The notes: generated by a model from the sequence alone, not told the origin. A stretch of DNA of 64,000 nt from an uncultured Saprospiraceae bacterium (GCA_938015435.1 CALLPN010000006.1:124001-188000), one strand, 5' to 3'. Numbered from the stretch's first letter, positions 28,496-38,724 are shown. Made by a program: numbers and translations.

Positions 28496-28960
28496 CTACA
28501 ATCCAATTGGCTTCTGTGCGAGAGCTAAGTCACCGAGGTTTCTCAGCTCTGTATGGTAAGCCGCTCCCACCTTTCGTTCTAAGATATGGCCTTTAGTATC
28601 AAGGAAAAGTAATGTTGGAAAAGCTTTTATATCAAATATTACAGTCATATTAGGTCCATTAGCTTTCTCTGCGTCTACCATGTACGATATGAAGTTGTCA
28701 TTCATGTATTCACCTATACCTTTATCAGTATAGACATCTTCTTTCATCATTTTACAAGGTAAGCACCACTTAGTGCCGATATCTATGTATACCAATTTTT
28801 TTTCTCGTTCGGCTCTATCTAGAACAGCATAAAGGTCATTGGTTTTGAAAAAATCTACTTCATAGTTATTGCGGCCTTGATTGGTCTGTTTCACTAGAGA
28901 GTCTTTACTGCCGCTACAGGAGAAGATGCTAATTGATAGTACTAGGAATAAGTATTTCAT
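28496..28960 (-). CDS. Thioredoxin-like lipoprotein
   Basis: 154-residue lipoprotein (lipobox IFSC, Cys15) with one thioredoxin fold. The redox motif is WCLPC (C66, C69) and a cis-proline follows in 'FDIKAFPTLLFLD'. The WCLPCK-type motif and the 'KKLVYIDIGTKWC' lead-in resemble thioredoxin_7/DsbD-gamma domains, so it likely handles disulfides in the periplasm. It follows the GT4 gene by 52 bases. Confidence 0.85.
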   Translation of the reverse strand: MKYLFLVLSISIFSCSGSKDSLVKQTNQGRNNYEVDFFKTNDLYAVLDRAEREKKLVYIDIGTKWCLPCKMMKEDVYTDKGIGEYMNDNFISYMVDAEKANGPNMTVIFDIKAFPTLLFLDTKGHILERKVGAAYHTELRNLGDLALAQKPIGL

Positions 28961-29012
28961 TGAAGTATAGATTTTTACATATAATTGATATGCATAATAT
29001 ATGCCAATTCAT

Positions 29013-30098
29013 CTATATAACGGTCTCATATATCTTTAATGTCTCTCGAGCAGTTATTTTTTTTGAATATTTTTTGACATTCGATTGAGCTGATCTAGTG
29101 ATTCTGCTTTTTAGATTTATATTTTCCAGTAGTAAAACAATATTTTTTGCTAGATCTTTAGAATCGCCTATTGGGCTCAGTAAGCCTGTGTCGTTATGTG
29201 TAATCAACTCTGGGATGCCGCCAGCATAAGTACTCACTACTGGTACTCCGGTTGCTTGTGCATCTAGTATGCTTGTGCCTAAACCTTCCATTTTGGAAGG
29301 GAACAGAAAAATGTCAAGTTGAGAAATTAGTAAGTAAGCATCTTTCAAATATCCGGTCAGCAATATATGATCTGTAAGGCCATTATTTTTGATTAGATCC
29401 GTGATCATACTTTTTTCTCCTCCATCACCACCGATGATCAGGAAGGTTACTTTATCATTTACTTTTAATACTTCACTAGCGGTATTGACAAATGTAGGAT
29501 AGTCCTTGTGGTCAGCGATAGCGGATACATTAGCGACAATCGCATGATCATTAGGAATTTTATATTCTTCTCTAAGATTAATACTGCATTTCTCATTAAA
29601 TTTATCCAAATCGACTCCGCTGTGAATCGTAATGATTCTGTCACTCTTTCCAAGTGAATTTGTCATGATCTCATTTATCTTATCCGAAACACAGATTATT
29701 TTCTTGATTTTTGGATAATTATATTTCTTGTGTGAGGATGCGGATATTGGAAAATCTACTCTCCTGCTCACCACACTTTGGCAGTCTAAACCGAAAAGCC
29801 TGTATGATAGATACATAAATGTATGCGCATGAGAGTCATGAGCATGGATGATATCTATCTTATATTTTTGGACTACATGTTTAATCTTTGCAGCCACTAA
29901 TGGATTTATGGAGAAGCCTTTGCGATAGGGTAGCGTAGTGCATTTACCTTTTATCCGACTATGATCACCAATAGGTGCCTTTTCCGGATGCATCAAAAAA
30001 TTAGAATGTCCCACAGCGTCTAGCTCGTCTATGAGATAAGCAATTTGTTGTTCACCACCCCTCCAACTATGAGCGGAGGATATGTGTAGTATCTTCAT
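29013..30098 (-). CDS. Glycosyltransferase family 4
   Basis: 361-residue GT-B enzyme. The N-terminal acceptor half begins 'ILHISSAHSWRGGEQQIAYL'; the donor half has the E-x7-E motif in 'PSKMEGLGTSILDAQATGVP' and 'GGIPELITHNDTGLL'. It retains the anomeric configuration and uses a nucleotide sugar. Its ATG overlaps the stop of the GT2 gene upstream by one base (TAATG), so the two are translationally coupled. Probably part of lipopolysaccharide core or surface glycan synthesis. Confidence 0.88.
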   Translation of the reverse strand: MKILHISSAHSWRGGEQQIAYLIDELDAVGHSNFLMHPEKAPIGDHSRIKGKCTTLPYRKGFSINPLVAAKIKHVVQKYKIDIIHAHDSHAHTFMYLSYRLFGLDCQSVVSRRVDFPISASSHKKYNYPKIKKIICVSDKINEIMTNSLGKSDRIITIHSGVDLDKFNEKCSINLREEYKIPNDHAIVANVSAIADHKDYPTFVNTASEVLKVNDKVTFLIIGGDGGEKSMITDLIKNNGLTDHILLTGYLKDAYLLISQLDIFLFPSKMEGLGTSILDAQATGVPVVSTYAGGIPELITHNDTGLLSPIGDSKDLAKNIVLLLENINLKSRITRSAQSNVKKYSKKITARETLKIYETVI

Positions 30099-30859
30099 TA
30101 GCCTCTTTTCTTTAGATGGTCATAATGTGCGATCGCTGTCTTTATCATTTGCGCATCCACTTTACTTATTATATAGCCTTCTCGACCGTCGAGGAATCCT
30201 AATTTCAATATGTAAGTACGCAAAAACTTGAAGGAGGAACCCAATAATCTCTTTAGAATACTTATTGATTTGCCATTGCGTAGCCATGATTCTGCTTTAA
30301 GTTTTCCGTATTTGGTTGACTTAATTTTGTGATCTTCGATACTACTATAGCTGTAATGTAATAGCTGACCATTCAATTCTTTTAAGCTAACATCTGAAGA
30401 GTAGATCAACGCTTCATGAACAGGATCAAGATTCCACTTTGCTTTAGACTTATGGAAGAATCGAAGTTTCCATGCAGGGTACCAGCCGCAATGGTGGATC
30501 CACTTACCGTTATAGTTTACTAGACTTTTTATTTTATAAATAGTGTTAGGATCCTTTGCTAGATTCTTAATGTCTCGGATTAGATTTTGATCGAGTATTT
30601 CATCTGCATCGATAGATAATATCCAATCATGTTTTGCTTTACTATTGCCAAAATTTTTGTTGGCACCATAACCTTCCCATGGCATATGAAATACTCTAGC
30701 TCGTGCCGATTCTGCAATGGACACAGTATTATCTGTACTACCACTATCTACGATAATAATATCATTTGTAATAGGTAATATTGATTCTATACATTGCCGA
30801 ATTATCTTCTCTTCATTGCATGCTATTATGACTGCAGATATATTATGATTTGCGTTCAT
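30098..30859 (-). CDS. Glycosyltransferase family 2 (WaaE/KdtX-like)
   Basis: 253-residue GT-A enzyme with 'SAVIIACNEEKIIRQCIES', 'DIIIVDSGSTDNTV' and the metal-binding DxD equivalent in 'ILSIDADEILD'. A 'GWYPAWKLRFFHKSKAKW' stretch is typical of the WaaE/KdtX type, which acts on the lipopolysaccharide core. Its start overlaps the end of cysQ by 17 bases and its stop overlaps the GT4 start. Confidence 0.87.
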   Translation of the reverse strand: MNANHNISAVIIACNEEKIIRQCIESILPITNDIIIVDSGSTDNTVSIAESARARVFHMPWEGYGANKNFGNSKAKHDWILSIDADEILDQNLIRDIKNLAKDPNTIYKIKSLVNYNGKWIHHCGWYPAWKLRFFHKSKAKWNLDPVHEALIYSSDVSLKELNGQLLHYSYSSIEDHKIKSTKYGKLKAESWLRNGKSISILKRLLGSSFKFLRTYILKLGFLDGREGYIISKVDAQMIKTAIAHYDHLKKRG

Positions 30860-31631
30860 TAGCAGTCGCTATAAAATGAGGATTGAGTAAGTTTTCTTTA
30901 TTGTAAAGAAGAGGGGATCCGTTGGGTTGAGTTATACTTCCACCTGATTCTGTCAATATTACATGAGCCGCTGCGGTGTCCCACTCCATAGTAGGAGCTA
31001 ATCGAGGATATAGTTCAGCTCCTCCTTCTGCGAGGATTAAAAATTTCAATGAACTTCCTTTAGCGATCAATTCTGGTTCAGAATAATCATCAACAAATGC
31101 TTGGGTAGCTTCATTTAGATGAGATCTACTACAAACGACTTTTAGCTTAGAGTCATGTTTATGATATACATTGGATACCAAAGGGACTTGTTCATTATCT
31201 TCTATGATGTAAGCACCTTCTCCTTCGATAGCATAATACATGTTGTCTAAAACAGGGGCATATACTACTCCTGCAATAGATTTTTGATTATGAATAAGTG
31301 CAATATTTACTGTGAATTCACCATTTCTTTTGATGAATTCTTTAGTGCCATCTAAAGGGTCTACCATCCAAAAATAATCATAGTCTTTCCTTTGTTCATA
31401 TGAGACTTCCTTATTTTCTTCGGATATAATAGGAATGCCAGGCGTAATCTTAGCAAGCCCAGCGCAGATGATGTCATTCGCAGCTTTGTCAGCTTTCGTG
31501 AGTGGACTTTCATCAGCTTTGGATTCTATACCTAGATCATCGCTTTCATAAATTTCGAGGATAGCTTTACCCGCATCGTAAGCAATATTGATAAGTTGCT
31601 CTATATGTTTTTTGATTACTTTCGTAGTCAT
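30843..31631 (-). CDS. cysQ: 3'(2'),5'-bisphosphate nucleotidase CysQ
   Basis: Inositol-monophosphatase-superfamily enzyme that removes the 3' phosphate from PAP, recycling the by-product of sulfate activation or sulfotransfer. Metal ligands are seen in 'IISEE' (70-72 region), 'DPLDGTKEF' (91-99) and the C-terminal 'WDTAAAHVIL'. 262 residues is typical. It lies inside the glycosyltransferase run and overlaps the GT2 gene, which may link it to sulfated glycans, although no sulfotransferase is in view. Confidence 0.88.
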   Translation of the reverse strand: MTTKVIKKHIEQLINIAYDAGKAILEIYESDDLGIESKADESPLTKADKAANDIICAGLAKITPGIPIISEENKEVSYEQRKDYDYFWMVDPLDGTKEFIKRNGEFTVNIALIHNQKSIAGVVYAPVLDNMYYAIEGEGAYIIEDNEQVPLVSNVYHKHDSKLKVVCSRSHLNEATQAFVDDYSEPELIAKGSSLKFLILAEGGAELYPRLAPTMEWDTAAAHVILTESGGSITQPNGSPLLYNKENLLNPHFIATANERKS

Positions 31632-31727
31632 GACTTTTTTATCAACTAGTGCTAAATAATTATCTAATAATAGATAATTATTTAGGATGTAAATTAAAAA
31701 CTCAAAGATACAAAGACTAAATCAATA

Positions 31728-32876
31728 TTAGAGTATTCCGAGTGAGCTATAAAGATCTGCATACTTTTGTGCAATGCTAGATTTAGAATATCGCTCTTGC
31801 GCATAAGCACGTATCTGTGTGATGTCGAATTCATGATATCGATCTAGGGTTTCGCAAATGGAGTTAGATAATCCTTCAGGAGTATAATTTTGAACTAGTT
31901 GTCCTAGTACATCGTTATTTTCCCCTGTGATGCCTCCACTATCATTGCAGACCACAGGTAATCCACTGGCCCAAGCTTCTGTGATGACTAGACTAAAACT
32001 TTCATATCGGCTCCACAATATAAATAGGTCATGATCGGTCATTAATTTTGGAATTTCTGTATGTTCGAGAGGGCCTATTATTTTGATATTCGTAATATCT
32101 ATTTTATGACGCTTGATCAGCCTTTTTACTAATTTGATATTACTATTACCTACAAGAGTCAGACTTACATCCGGTCTTTTGATCCTTAGTATGTTAAAGC
32201 CTTTTAGAAGATCGATTATGTTTTTTTGATCATCGTCTAAGGATGATATATGCAAGAGTTTGGATGGGGTAGATGACTTTTTAAGAAGCGTCTCAAAAAA
32301 TGGATCAGTCACTACATTGGGAATGATATTCAAATTTTGAACTGTACACTTTGCGGCTATCGACTTGGAATGCGCTAAGCTTACTGGACAAACAACATTC
32401 GCTTTAGCAATATATTTTTTAAGATGCCAAAAGACTATTTTATCTTTGAATGATAGCTTTTCTTGTTGGTAAATTGTACTGTGTTCTGTAAATATTAAAG
32501 GCACATCATATCTATCGGCTAATGCAGAAGAAAGAGATAATCCTGGGAAACCAGCATGACAATGAATAGAAAGAGGTACACCATTTTCTTTTACGATAGT
32601 ATTGATATCTAGATTAGCCAAAGCATGATACTTCGAATAATTGGAAAGTGATCCTGCTCTCTGAAACAACCTTTTGTAAACTGTACAATTTTCATTTTCA
32701 GAAATTTGCATCGTTACTTGAGGTTTAGTTACCGCTTTGCTGAAGTAAACTATTCCAGATGTCTTAGTACTAATACATCGAATATGACGATCCACAAAGT
32801 CACCTTCGAATGGGGATTCCTCATGTGGATACCAACTGGCTATATGTAAGATATACGGATCATACATAGACTGCAT
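31728..32876 (-). CDS. Glycosyltransferase family 4
   Basis: 382-residue GT-B enzyme. 'SWYPHEESPFEGDFVDRHI' near the N-terminus is typical of one GT4 branch. The donor half has 'LLHISSLDDDQKNIIDLLKG' and the E-x7-E motif in 'SRYESFSLVITEAWASGLPVV'. Likely uses a nucleotide-activated sugar for envelope glycan. It lies 29 bases after the prohibitin-like gene. An internal ATG at 32867 is an alternative start. Confidence 0.86.
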   Translation of the reverse strand: MQSMYDPYILHIASWYPHEESPFEGDFVDRHIRCISTKTSGIVYFSKAVTKPQVTMQISENENCTVYKRLFQRAGSLSNYSKYHALANLDINTIVKENGVPLSIHCHAGFPGLSLSSALADRYDVPLIFTEHSTIYQQEKLSFKDKIVFWHLKKYIAKANVVCPVSLAHSKSIAAKCTVQNLNIIPNVVTDPFFETLLKKSSTPSKLLHISSLDDDQKNIIDLLKGFNILRIKRPDVSLTLVGNSNIKLVKRLIKRHKIDITNIKIIGPLEHTEIPKLMTDHDLFILWSRYESFSLVITEAWASGLPVVCNDSGGITGENNDVLGQLVQNYTPEGLSNSICETLDRYHEFDITQIRAYAQERYSKSSIAQKYADLYSSLGIL

Positions 32877-32905
32877 ATTCGATGTCTTAGTGCTGATATA
32901 TAATC

Positions 32906-33739
32906 TTAGTTATTGAGAATTAGTGGTAATCCACCATCTGCACCACCTATGATAACCGTTTTGGCGTTAGGACTCTTTGCAAGCTCCATTGTCGCTTCTA
33001 TTCCTTTATCTTTAAGGATCTTATCTGTAAGAGATGCGTTTAATATCCTGTTGGCATCTGCTTTGGCTTGCGCCTCGATAATTCTTCTCTCTGCTTCTTG
33101 TCTTTCTCTATCTAGCTTATACTCATATTGTAGAGACAGTTGCTCTTCTTTTAGTTTCTGCTCGATAGCTTCTTCTAACTTCATAGGAAGCTTTACAGAT
33201 CTAATTAGTACCGCATCTATGATGAGGTGCTTTGGGCCAATGGCATTAGCAGTTTGTTTAAATATCTCATCTTGTATTGCTTCTCTTTTAGTAGAGTATA
33301 GCTCCTCAGGCAGATATTGTCCGATTACCTCCCTGGTAGCAGATCTGATTTCCGGCATCAATATTCTTTTTACATATTCAGTACCAATCTCATCATGCAG
33401 ATATCCGATTTTATCTGGCATTGGCTGATATCTGTATGATAGTTCAACTGAGATATTAAGACCATTCTTAGATAGAACGTCCATTGTTTCAAATCCTTCA
33501 TTGGTACGTACATCATAGATGAATACTGTATTCCAAGGCATGATCACATGGAAACCTTGATCGTAGATGTTGTCTTTATCTAATCCACCTCCAAATCTCT
33601 TAAACTCTACACCTTTCTTACCAGGTTGGATCGTTAGAAATGTAGTATTAGATAGAATCGAAAATATGAAGATCACTAGGAATGCTATAATTCCGTATTT
33701 GATCATTTTAGGTGGTAACTGCTGTTGTTGATTAGCCAT
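32906..33739 (-). CDS. Prohibitin-family (SPFH/Band 7) membrane protein
   Basis: 277 residues: one N-terminal membrane helix (about 12-32), then an SPFH domain ('VEFKRFGGGLDKD', 'LSKNGLNISVELSYRYQP') and a long Glu/Lys/Arg-rich coiled coil ('LKEEQLSLQYEYKLDRERQE') to a glycine-rich end. SPFH proteins form ring-shaped membrane scaffolds, often with proteases. No ftsH is adjacent. Its place within the glycosyltransferase run is curious. Confidence 0.88.
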   Translation of the reverse strand: MANQQQQLPPKMIKYGIIAFLVIFIFSILSNTTFLTIQPGKKGVEFKRFGGGLDKDNIYDQGFHVIMPWNTVFIYDVRTNEGFETMDVLSKNGLNISVELSYRYQPMPDKIGYLHDEIGTEYVKRILMPEIRSATREVIGQYLPEELYSTKREAIQDEIFKQTANAIGPKHLIIDAVLIRSVKLPMKLEEAIEQKLKEEQLSLQYEYKLDRERQEAERRIIEAQAKADANRILNASLTDKILKDKGIEATMELAKSPNAKTVIIGGADGGLPLILNN

Positions 33740-33856
33740 ATGATTGCTTTAATTATTAGTATAGTTCTATTGTTATAAATGTACTAAATGTAACTGAGAG
33801 TTAGCCGATAAGGTTTCACTACATCTACTAAGTTGGTAGTTGAATTCGACGATGTG

Positions 33857-34807
33857 CTACATTTCTATGTCCAGCATGCACTTAAAATGACCTTTGGGAC
33901 ATTTGTTGTATCCCAATTTACTGCATGGGCGACAGCTTAGATTATTAACTTGATGATCGATGCGCTTTGAGATATTACTCGGTAGATATGCATACATTCC
34001 AAACTCTGGAATAGTACTACCCCAATAGGTATGAATCACTTTCTTATAAGCGGCAGCTATATGCATTAATCCAGTGTCGCCAGTATGAACTTCTGTAGCT
34101 CGTCTGATGATTCCGGACGAAACAGCTAAAGAGGTCTTTCCTACAAGATTGATTGTTTTTACGGGATATTTACTCGCAAGAGAATTGGCTTCCTCTGTAA
34201 CATCACTTCCTCCTAATAGTATGATTGGCTCATCGCTTGCGACTATGATTTTGGAAGACAGAGAACTTGGTATTCGTTTGGTAAAGTAATTGGCACCTAG
34301 CACCAATACTTTATAGCCTTTGATATGCTTGATGATGTCGTCTGCTTTTTCTTGATCTGCCTGTGAGATAAAGTAATCTAGACCTCTATCGTCATTCTTT
34401 ACATTGAGTCCTTGTATTCCTTCAAAGTATCGATCTACTATATGCTTATTTGGCAGTTGATTGATCTTAAGATTGACTTTAAGCCATTTTGCAATATTTA
34501 GTTTGTTGAAAGTATAGCTTTTAAGGCCGAGTCTCAGCTTTACTTCTTGAGTCCTCAAGTTTTTATGTAGATCTATAATGTAGTCGTATTGCTCGGCTTT
34601 GAGGTCTTGTATGATCTCAGATATGTTTTGATCTATGCCAAACACTTTTGTAAGGTACGGATTGTGCTGAAGGATACCTTTAAACTTGTTCTTAGTCAGA
34701 AAATGAACTTCCGCATCAAGCTGTTCCGAGATACACCGTATAACTGGAGTAGTCAATACTATATCTCCGATAGAACTAAATCTGATGATCAATACTTTTG
34801 CTGGCAT
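33857..34807 (-). CDS. Glycosyltransferase family 9 (heptosyltransferase-like)
   Basis: 316-residue GT-B enzyme, ATG at 34807. A GTG at 34840 would begin inside a terminator hairpin, so I reject it. 'KVLIIRFSSIGDIVLTTPVI' is the hallmark N-terminus of ADP-heptose:LPS heptosyltransferases, and 'HTGDTGLMHIAAAYKK' is the donor-side motif. The cysteine-rich end ('CRPCSKLGYNKCP') is common in Bacteroidota members. It heads the reverse glycan cluster. Confidence 0.87.
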   Translation of the reverse strand: MPAKVLIIRFSSIGDIVLTTPVIRCISEQLDAEVHFLTKNKFKGILQHNPYLTKVFGIDQNISEIIQDLKAEQYDYIIDLHKNLRTQEVKLRLGLKSYTFNKLNIAKWLKVNLKINQLPNKHIVDRYFEGIQGLNVKNDDRGLDYFISQADQEKADDIIKHIKGYKVLVLGANYFTKRIPSSLSSKIIVASDEPIILLGGSDVTEEANSLASKYPVKTINLVGKTSLAVSSGIIRRATEVHTGDTGLMHIAAAYKKVIHTYWGSTIPEFGMYAYLPSNISKRIDHQVNNLSCRPCSKLGYNKCPKGHFKCMLDIEM

Positions 34808-34829
34808 AGTTTGCAAAGATGGTAAAATG

Positions 34830-34860
34830 AAAATGCCCACTATTAATAAGTGAGCATTTT
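34830..34860 (-). terminator. Hairpin terminator after the M4 peptidase gene
   Basis: On the minus strand AAAATGCTCAC pairs with GTGGGCATTTT (one U-G pair) around TTATTAATA, and the strand continues into a T-rich tail. It sits between the peptidase stop (34889) and the GT9 start (34807), separating the two transcripts. Confidence 0.65.
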
Positions 34861-34888
34861 CTTATTTCATTATATCGCTATGATAAGC

Positions 34889-37800
34889 CTATTGCTTAAC
34901 CAACCTTGTCGTAGCAGATTGATTGCCTACATTTAATGTGACATTGTATAACCCTGAAGCTAACTTATCAATTGGAAGATCAATAGTCTGCTCTCCTAAG
35001 TGAATGTATGTCTTGTGAGATGATATTAACTTTCCAGTAATATCAGTAATATTATAGATCGCATCACCTTGGAAATCTCCGGAGAATGTAAGACTAGTTT
35101 TCTGATCTGCCGGATTAGGAAATATTGTCATTTCTACAGTCTTTCCTTCAGGTGTTTCTAGTATTTCTACAAGATCCCGTTCTCCATTGCTAAACCATGT
35201 CGCGAATCTACCTTCTATGGTTACAGTTACTTCTTCACCAGTGGGTTGGATCTTTGTCTCATCAAGGTTGAAGCCAGCAACGTCATAAAAATCATTATTA
35301 GGATTATCAGGTTCGATTTCCTTAGTATAAACAACAGCATTATCTAAAGTAGAGTAGGACGGATATCCGAAGGTAGTATTGCTCGTAATAATACCATTGT
35401 CTCCAGTTTCAATATTGGCTCCGTATACTCTGAAATTAGCAAATTCAGTATCGCCGTTAGTACCAATATTCTCAGCATAATCGAAAGCGATAATAAACTC
35501 ACTATTCTTGGAGAATGTTGGATTACCGATACTGACGTTATCCGGAAGACCGCTAAAGAGCTTACTAATGTTTCCTAGTGAGGGAGAATTTTCTGCTTCA
35601 TTCCAAACGTTGAGAAATCCTACATCATAATATTCGATTACACTAGATTGACCTTCTATACGATTGAGAGCATCATACATGATGAAATTACTTGAGTAGT
35701 CAAACTCCATTGCATCTGCAAACGCGACGTTATAAGTTTTTTCTCCACCATCGCTAAAGGTTGGATTATAAAGTTCGTAATCATACCATTGACCAGTAGG
35801 AAAATCATACATCTCTATAAGATTTGTAAAAGGCGAACGAGTCACAGCTATTCTATTTCCTTGTCTTGACACCGCTACGCTACTTATGTTTTCGTTATCA
35901 GGAATATCAAGTACTCCATGTTGGAATGTGGGCGTAGTCGTAGTCCAATCTGGAAGAACAAGATGAACTTGACTGTCTTCATTGACAAATATAATAGCAC
36001 TTCCATTATCCGTAACTGTTATCTTTGATCTGATACCGACAGAGGCAATGTTTTCTATTATTACAGTACCATCAGGTCTGATGAATGATAATGATTGAAG
36101 GTCTTCAGAGGCGTATACGATGATATCTTCTCCAGGGTTTACTTCTATATCGGTTTGATTAGTTGTACTATTTCCATCGGTGATTCCTACGGCATCAAAT
36201 GCATTTCTGGCTGCTTGTACTTCGCTCGATGATAGGTTAAGATCTTGGGCTGCTTGTATTACTGCTAGCCTCGCATCTATAAATTGTGATGACTTCGTCA
36301 AATATCTATCTAGCGCTCTATAGTATACATCTTCAGCTTTGTCTTTTCCGACGACATTGGCAAATTGGTAAAATGCATGATTAGGAATACCGCTATTGAT
36401 ATGGACACCATTATTATCTTCTTGTCCTGTAAATTGTTGATTGACATGCTTCGGTTGCCATCCAGTATTAAAACTATTTGTTGGTTGTCCTTGATTAGGA
36501 TCTATAAGACTACGTAATGCTCCAGATGGAAATGCAGAAGTTTTCACTACATCTTCTCCCACAAGCCAATCATCTCTATCTATCATCGCACCAAATACAT
36601 CAGCAAACGATTCATTAAGTGCTCCTGACTCTCCGTAGTATTCGAGGTTGGCAGTGTTTTGAACCACACCATGTGTCATCTCATGTCCTGCTACATCTAA
36701 GCCTCTAGCCAATGGTTTGAATGCTTGTGATCCATTACCGTAAAACATTGCAAATCCATTCCAAAATGCATTGTCCATGCTTCCGCCTTGCTTATCCGAA
36801 ACATTTACAAAAGAAACGATATTTCCTGCTTGACCATTGATAGATACTCTCGCGTGTCTATCCAGAAAATATTGATAGGCCAGATTTCCATTAAATTGTG
36901 AAGAGACTGCTTCAGGAGATGCTCCCCAAGTATTGTTAACAGAAGTGACATGGTCGTATTGAAAATTGTTTCCCTCGGGTGATGTATTAAAAGCATTTAT
37001 AGTCCAAATCACTCCCTCTGGTTCATCAGGTAGATTTGATGAAGCGTTAAACATATCTGGCTTACTAATATCCATCATATAATAGGTACCACCTTCTTCA
37101 TAAGTGTGAATTGTTCTTGTGATACCTAAGAGGTCTGTTGCATTAGCAATCTCATCTCCCATCGGTGCAAATTCCTCTTTCGGCTCTATGATATTAGTTA
37201 CGGTTGAGTGCGAATGACTACAGTTAGATGCTTCGTTTTTTGAACTATGGTTATGGAATTGGCAAAAACTTTTGTACTCATTAATGATCGCTCCGGTATG
37301 AGCATCAGTAAACACTTCGCGACGGTCAATAAGATTACGGTAAGTTGTACTATGGTATGCCAATTGACCCTTATAGATCACGAGTTCTGTGGTAATAGGT
37401 GAGATATCAAATAGATTATAGATGTCGTCCTTTGGCATAGTGATTTCTCCAATATGGGTAGCCACTAGTAATTTGGTGTCATCCAAAGATAGGGTAGGCT
37501 TAGTACCTATAGTTGGAGTAGATTCATATCTACCCATAAGCATATCTATATTTCCAGCGTGACCATGTAAGATTACTTCCGCGCCATATACAGGAATGCC
37601 ATTGAATATTTGTTGGTACTTGATATGGTGCATATCGAGTTGGTCAACATCTGCATCTATAAGTAGCATTTCTTTATCAGAATCAGTAATACCCATAATT
37701 GGTGCTGCAGAGGATAGATAATCTTTAGCGATATCTAAAATTCCGTTGCCTGATCTACCTTTGGTAAGGGGTGTTCCTTTGATTAATATCGCTTGATTAT

Positions 37801-37993
37801 TATCTTTGGAAACAGCTCTTAGGCCATCATTGCTGACAGGGTTAGATGATATAAACGATAGTGTCTTTGGCGAAAATGATTTTTGATTATTGCTGCTATT
37901 AGTCGCTCTTATTGGCATATCTAACTTTTGGTGTTGAGCTTGTATAGATAATGAGCAAACAGCTAATACTATGATAAGGTATAATTTATTCAT
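34889..37993 (-). CDS. Secreted M4-family (thermolysin-like) metallopeptidase with T9SS sorting domain
   Basis: 1034 residues from ATG 37993 (an in-frame TTG at 37999 precedes it). Signal peptide to about residue 20, then FTP and PepSY-like propeptide (about 60-250). The catalytic M4 domain has zinc ligands H437 and H441 in HEMTH with catalytic E438, and third ligand E461 in 'GALNESFADVFG'; 'NNGVHINSGIPNHAFY' carries the proton-donor histidine. A WD/TolB-like repeat region follows (about 690-930), then a T9SS sorting domain ('IFPNPADQKTSL'). Exported protease that probably digests extracellular protein. Confidence 0.92.
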   Translation of the reverse strand: MNKLYLIIVLAVCSLSIQAQHQKLDMPIRATNSSNNQKSFSPKTLSFISSNPVSNDGLRAVSKDNNQAILIKGTPLTKGRSGNGILDIAKDYLSSAAPIMGITDSDKEMLLIDADVDQLDMHHIKYQQIFNGIPVYGAEVILHGHAGNIDMLMGRYESTPTIGTKPTLSLDDTKLLVATHIGEITMPKDDIYNLFDISPITTELVIYKGQLAYHSTTYRNLIDRREVFTDAHTGAIINEYKSFCQFHNHSSKNEASNCSHSHSTVTNIIEPKEEFAPMGDEIANATDLLGITRTIHTYEEGGTYYMMDISKPDMFNASSNLPDEPEGVIWTINAFNTSPEGNNFQYDHVTSVNNTWGASPEAVSSQFNGNLAYQYFLDRHARVSINGQAGNIVSFVNVSDKQGGSMDNAFWNGFAMFYGNGSQAFKPLARGLDVAGHEMTHGVVQNTANLEYYGESGALNESFADVFGAMIDRDDWLVGEDVVKTSAFPSGALRSLIDPNQGQPTNSFNTGWQPKHVNQQFTGQEDNNGVHINSGIPNHAFYQFANVVGKDKAEDVYYRALDRYLTKSSQFIDARLAVIQAAQDLNLSSSEVQAARNAFDAVGITDGNSTTNQTDIEVNPGEDIIVYASEDLQSLSFIRPDGTVIIENIASVGIRSKITVTDNGSAIIFVNEDSQVHLVLPDWTTTTPTFQHGVLDIPDNENISSVAVSRQGNRIAVTRSPFTNLIEMYDFPTGQWYDYELYNPTFSDGGEKTYNVAFADAMEFDYSSNFIMYDALNRIEGQSSVIEYYDVGFLNVWNEAENSPSLGNISKLFSGLPDNVSIGNPTFSKNSEFIIAFDYAENIGTNGDTEFANFRVYGANIETGDNGIITSNTTFGYPSYSTLDNAVVYTKEIEPDNPNNDFYDVAGFNLDETKIQPTGEEVTVTIEGRFATWFSNGERDLVEILETPEGKTVEMTIFPNPADQKTSLTFSGDFQGDAIYNITDITGKLISSHKTYIHLGEQTIDLPIDKLASGLYNVTLNVGNQSATTRLVKQ

Positions 37994-38028
37994 ATTCAAT
38001 ATTTTAAATGTATTTGTCCTAACCGTTT

Positions 38029-38493
38029 CTACTTTGTAGGGTGGCTATATTTAGGCTTATTGTTTTTCTTAATAATCGCACTCAATAGATTGTAGTATTG
38101 CTCTAGTTCTTTGCTAGGTTCTACGGATCCACCTCCCCATTTCAGCATTTTTACTTGATCAGTATCTGGATTCATGATAATGAAATAACTCATATTACCC
38201 GAATCATTGATTTCTAGTTTATCGAAGCCAAGCGTGTAGTAATTGTCAAATTGTTGCTGAACGGTTTTCTTATCCAATCGCTGTAATTCCTCATGTCCAG
38301 AAGTTCCATTTTTAAACAATTGGCCATTTTCAAAAATGTAATATTTGATGGTCGTTCCAGTAAAACCACCAGAACTTCCTATAGCTAAGCGCTTTCCTTC
38401 GTAATTATCAAAAGTGTATTGTTTAGTTTTGCAAGAGTTGAATAAAGTAACAGTCAGGAGAAGGAATAAACCTAATTGAAAATAATTGCGCAT
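38029..38493 (-). CDS. Hypothetical lipoprotein
   Basis: 154-residue predicted lipoprotein (lipobox FNSC) of unknown function. The mature part has 'GGFTGTTIKYYIFENGQLFK', a small beta-sheet pattern seen in several Bacteroidota lipoproteins that I cannot name. It lies 35 bases upstream of the M4 peptidase and is probably co-transcribed with it. Confidence 0.7.
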   Translation of the reverse strand: MRNYFQLGLFLLLTVTLFNSCKTKQYTFDNYEGKRLAIGSSGGFTGTTIKYYIFENGQLFKNGTSGHEELQRLDKKTVQQQFDNYYTLGFDKLEINDSGNMSYFIIMNPDTDQVKMLKWGGGSVEPSKELEQYYNLLSAIIKKNNKPKYSHPTK

Positions 38494-38724
38494 TGTTTGA
38501 TTTAATTGATAAAAGCTAAAAATAGCTCCAAAAGCTTATGATTAAGCATATAATATATCTAAAAATATGTTAATAAAGTTAGGTAAACGTTGTTTGCTTA
38601 CAATATGAACTATATTTATACAGTTATTGAACCAGATGATATAACTTTTACGTTATATTATTTGTGAGCGATATTTTGCTCAATCAACAATTAGGTAAAT
38701 TCGTAACTAAAAAAAATATTAACA

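Noticed and set aside
34808..34840. GTG start that would lengthen the GT9 protein by 11 residues
   Set aside because: The GTG lies inside the terminator hairpin of the M4 peptidase gene; the ATG at 34807 begins the conserved motif.
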